Below, in pieces: positions 6,467 through 7,742 of a DNA stretch of 7,742 nt (position 1 is its first letter; each line of letters opens with the position of its first letter). The notes under the pieces are model-generated. The model had not been told where the DNA came from, searched no databases, and worked only from the letters and a program-made list of their open reading frames with translations. This DNA is from Halieaceae bacterium. Its GTDB lineage: Bacteria > Pseudomonadota > Gammaproteobacteria > Pseudomonadales > Halieaceae. The DNA lies in the NCBI GenBank assembly GCA_002705465.1, contig PAGS01000078.1:1-7742 (forward strand). Reading direction: 5' to 3'. A program made the position numbers and the translations under genes.

Positions 6467-7735
6467 CTAGATAGCCCGGCGGCTGAAATAGTGGGGCAGT
6501 TTCGGTAGGCCCAGAAGTTGGCGCCGAATCAAATCGAGGCCCGCCGCGGCGACCAATTTTTGAAACATAGCGCGGTCTGTGTGGAGCATGGTCTGCAGCG
6601 TATGCATGTTATCGGCCGTGCCCCACGCGAGCCATACGGTACCCACCGGTTTGTCGTCTGTGCCGCCATCGGGGCCGGCGATGCCCGAGACCGCCACGCC
6701 AATATCGGCCCCGGATCGCTCCAGCGCGCCACTCAGCATCTGCAGAACCACGGGCTCACTCACGGCCCCCTGGGATTCCAGTGTCTGCTCGTCAACGCCC
6801 AATACCGAGTGCTTTATAGAGTTGGCATACGTCACGAAGCCTGCCTCAAAGACCGCCGATGAGCCGGGCTCTGCTGTCATCATGGCGGCGATCAGGCCGC
6901 CGGTGCAGGATTCCGCCGTGACCATCTTTTTGCCTTGCTCGCAGAGCACCTGTTGCAGCGCGCCCGCCAGCGTCATGTCGTCCTCACCGATAATGTGGTC
7001 GCCAATCAGACGCTCCAGACTCTGACGGCACTGGTCCACCTCGACGGATGCAGAATCAGCGGAGAGCTTGATTTCCAGTTGCGGCATGCTCGCGCGAAAT
7101 CCCAGTGTCACGCTCTCCGGCCAGGGCTCGGTGTCTTCGTCGAGTCTCGCTTGAGCGGTGGATTCACCGATGCCAAAGGTTTGTAGCCGGACACGATGGC
7201 TTTGCCCGCCGCCTATCGCCGCAACAATGCGTTCACACACCTCCGGGAGCATGGCGCGCAGTTCGCCGGGCACCCCCGGGGTCGTCAAAATGAGGGTGCC
7301 GCCGACTTCAATCGCAAAGCCCGCGGCGCTACCTCTGGGGTTAGCAATAATGCTCGCGCCTGCCGGTAGCCAGGCCTGTTTCAGATTCGCCTCGTTGGGC
7401 TCGATGCTGCGCGCGGCGCACCATTCGCGCACGTGCCTGTCGGCCTCGGGGTGCAGTACGAGCTCGGTCCCCGCCGCCGCGGCAACCAGCTCAGCGGTCA
7501 GGTCATCCTGGGTGGGGCCGAGACCCCCGTTCATGATCAGTATGCGCGCGGCGCCCGTGGCACGCTCAAGCGCCCTGATCAGCCGTGTGCGGTCATCGCC
7601 CAACGTGACTTTTTCTTCGACTGAATGGCCATATGCCGACAGCGATTGAGCGATCATCGATGAATTACTGTCCACGGTGTCGCCGCTCATGAGCTCGTCA
7701 CCGGTAAGCAGTAAGTGAATGTCAGTGTGAGTCAT
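6467..7735 (-). CDS. cinA: CinA family nicotinamide-nucleotide amidohydrolase
   Basis: This full-length two-domain CinA has 422 residues. The N-terminal COG1058/MoaB-like domain (about 1-170) carries "TGDELMSGDTVDSN" (11-24), "NGGLGPTQDD" (69-78) and "TTPGVPGEL" (151-159). This domain in CinA has ADP-ribose pyrophosphatase activity. A linker region includes "GFRASMPQLEIKL" (212-224). The C-terminal PncC-like domain (about 255-412) carries "TAESCTGGLIAA" with the likely catalytic Ser276, "GFVTYANSIKHSVLGV" (299-314) and "AVSGIAGPDGG" (348-358). It deamidates NMN to nicotinate mononucleotide in pyridine-nucleotide recycling. Unlike E. coli CinA, whose C-terminal domain has lost the catalytic motifs, this copy looks active in both halves. 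The start is ATG 7735; its ribosome site lies beyond the window. It ends in TAG, 15 bases from the convergent pdxH stop. Confidence 0.96.
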   Translation of the reverse strand: MTHTDIHLLLTGDELMSGDTVDSNSSMIAQSLSAYGHSVEEKVTLGDDRTRLIRALERATGAARILIMNGGLGPTQDDLTAELVAAAAGTELVLHPEADRHVREWCAARSIEPNEANLKQAWLPAGASIIANPRGSAAGFAIEVGGTLILTTPGVPGELRAMLPEVCERIVAAIGGGQSHRVRLQTFGIGESTAQARLDEDTEPWPESVTLGFRASMPQLEIKLSADSASVEVDQCRQSLERLIGDHIIGEDDMTLAGALQQVLCEQGKKMVTAESCTGGLIAAMMTAEPGSSAVFEAGFVTYANSIKHSVLGVDEQTLESQGAVSEPVVLQMLSGALERSGADIGVAVSGIAGPDGGTDDKPVGTVWLAWGTADNMHTLQTMLHTDRAMFQKLVAAAGLDLIRRQLLGLPKLPHYFSRRAI

Positions 7736-7742
7736 CAGAAAA

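Noticed and set aside
6441..6480. Possible bidirectional terminator between pdxH and cinA
   Set aside because: The 15-bp gap and its flanks contain only a CCCTAGGG palindrome and a second CCTAG. There is no stable stem followed by a T-run on either strand.

Overview
The window is GC-rich and gene-dense and looks like the chromosome of a gammaproteobacterium. This rests on an E. coli-type gamma-glutamyltransferase, a PdxH that aligns with the E. coli enzyme at a constant 7-residue offset, and a two-domain CinA. A marine, Halieaceae-like lineage is my guess from the style of the TPR/TonB-like protein and the Ser/Gly-rich lipoprotein; I could not test it.

Layout, left to right. (1) Positions 1-2666, leftward: a probable two-gene operon. 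The first gene (TTG start at 2666) encodes a secreted TPR-like protein with a TonB-C-like C-terminal module. Twenty bases later comes an unusual lipoprotein: lipobox, about 100 Ser/Gly/Pro residues without a charge, then a Gly/Asp-rich stretch and a charged helical segment. The lipoprotein is cut by the left window edge. (2) 2807-3601, rightward: a double-hotdog acyl-CoA thioesterase, divergent from the operon across a 140-bp gap. (3) 3611-3881: the decayed C-terminal part of a TetR-family regulator, on the minus strand, with a frameshift and an in-frame amber codon. (4) 3882-5660, leftward: ggt, intact, with all catalytic signatures. (5) 5813-6451, rightward: pdxH, divergent from ggt. (6) 6467-7735, leftward: cinA, convergent with pdxH with only 15 bp between stops.

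The right-hand two thirds is housekeeping metabolism: periplasmic glutathione turnover, PLP synthesis/salvage and pyridine-nucleotide repair. The least explained part is the left-hand envelope pair. The TPR protein has an N-terminal signal peptide, an acidic disordered linker and a TonB-C-like fold interrupted by an acidic insertion; its partner is a lipoprotein with a long uncharged tether. Together they look like a small envelope module of unknown function. The TetR relic is the clearest overlooked feature of the window. No tRNA, rRNA, CRISPR array, insertion sequence or convincing rho-independent terminator was seen.
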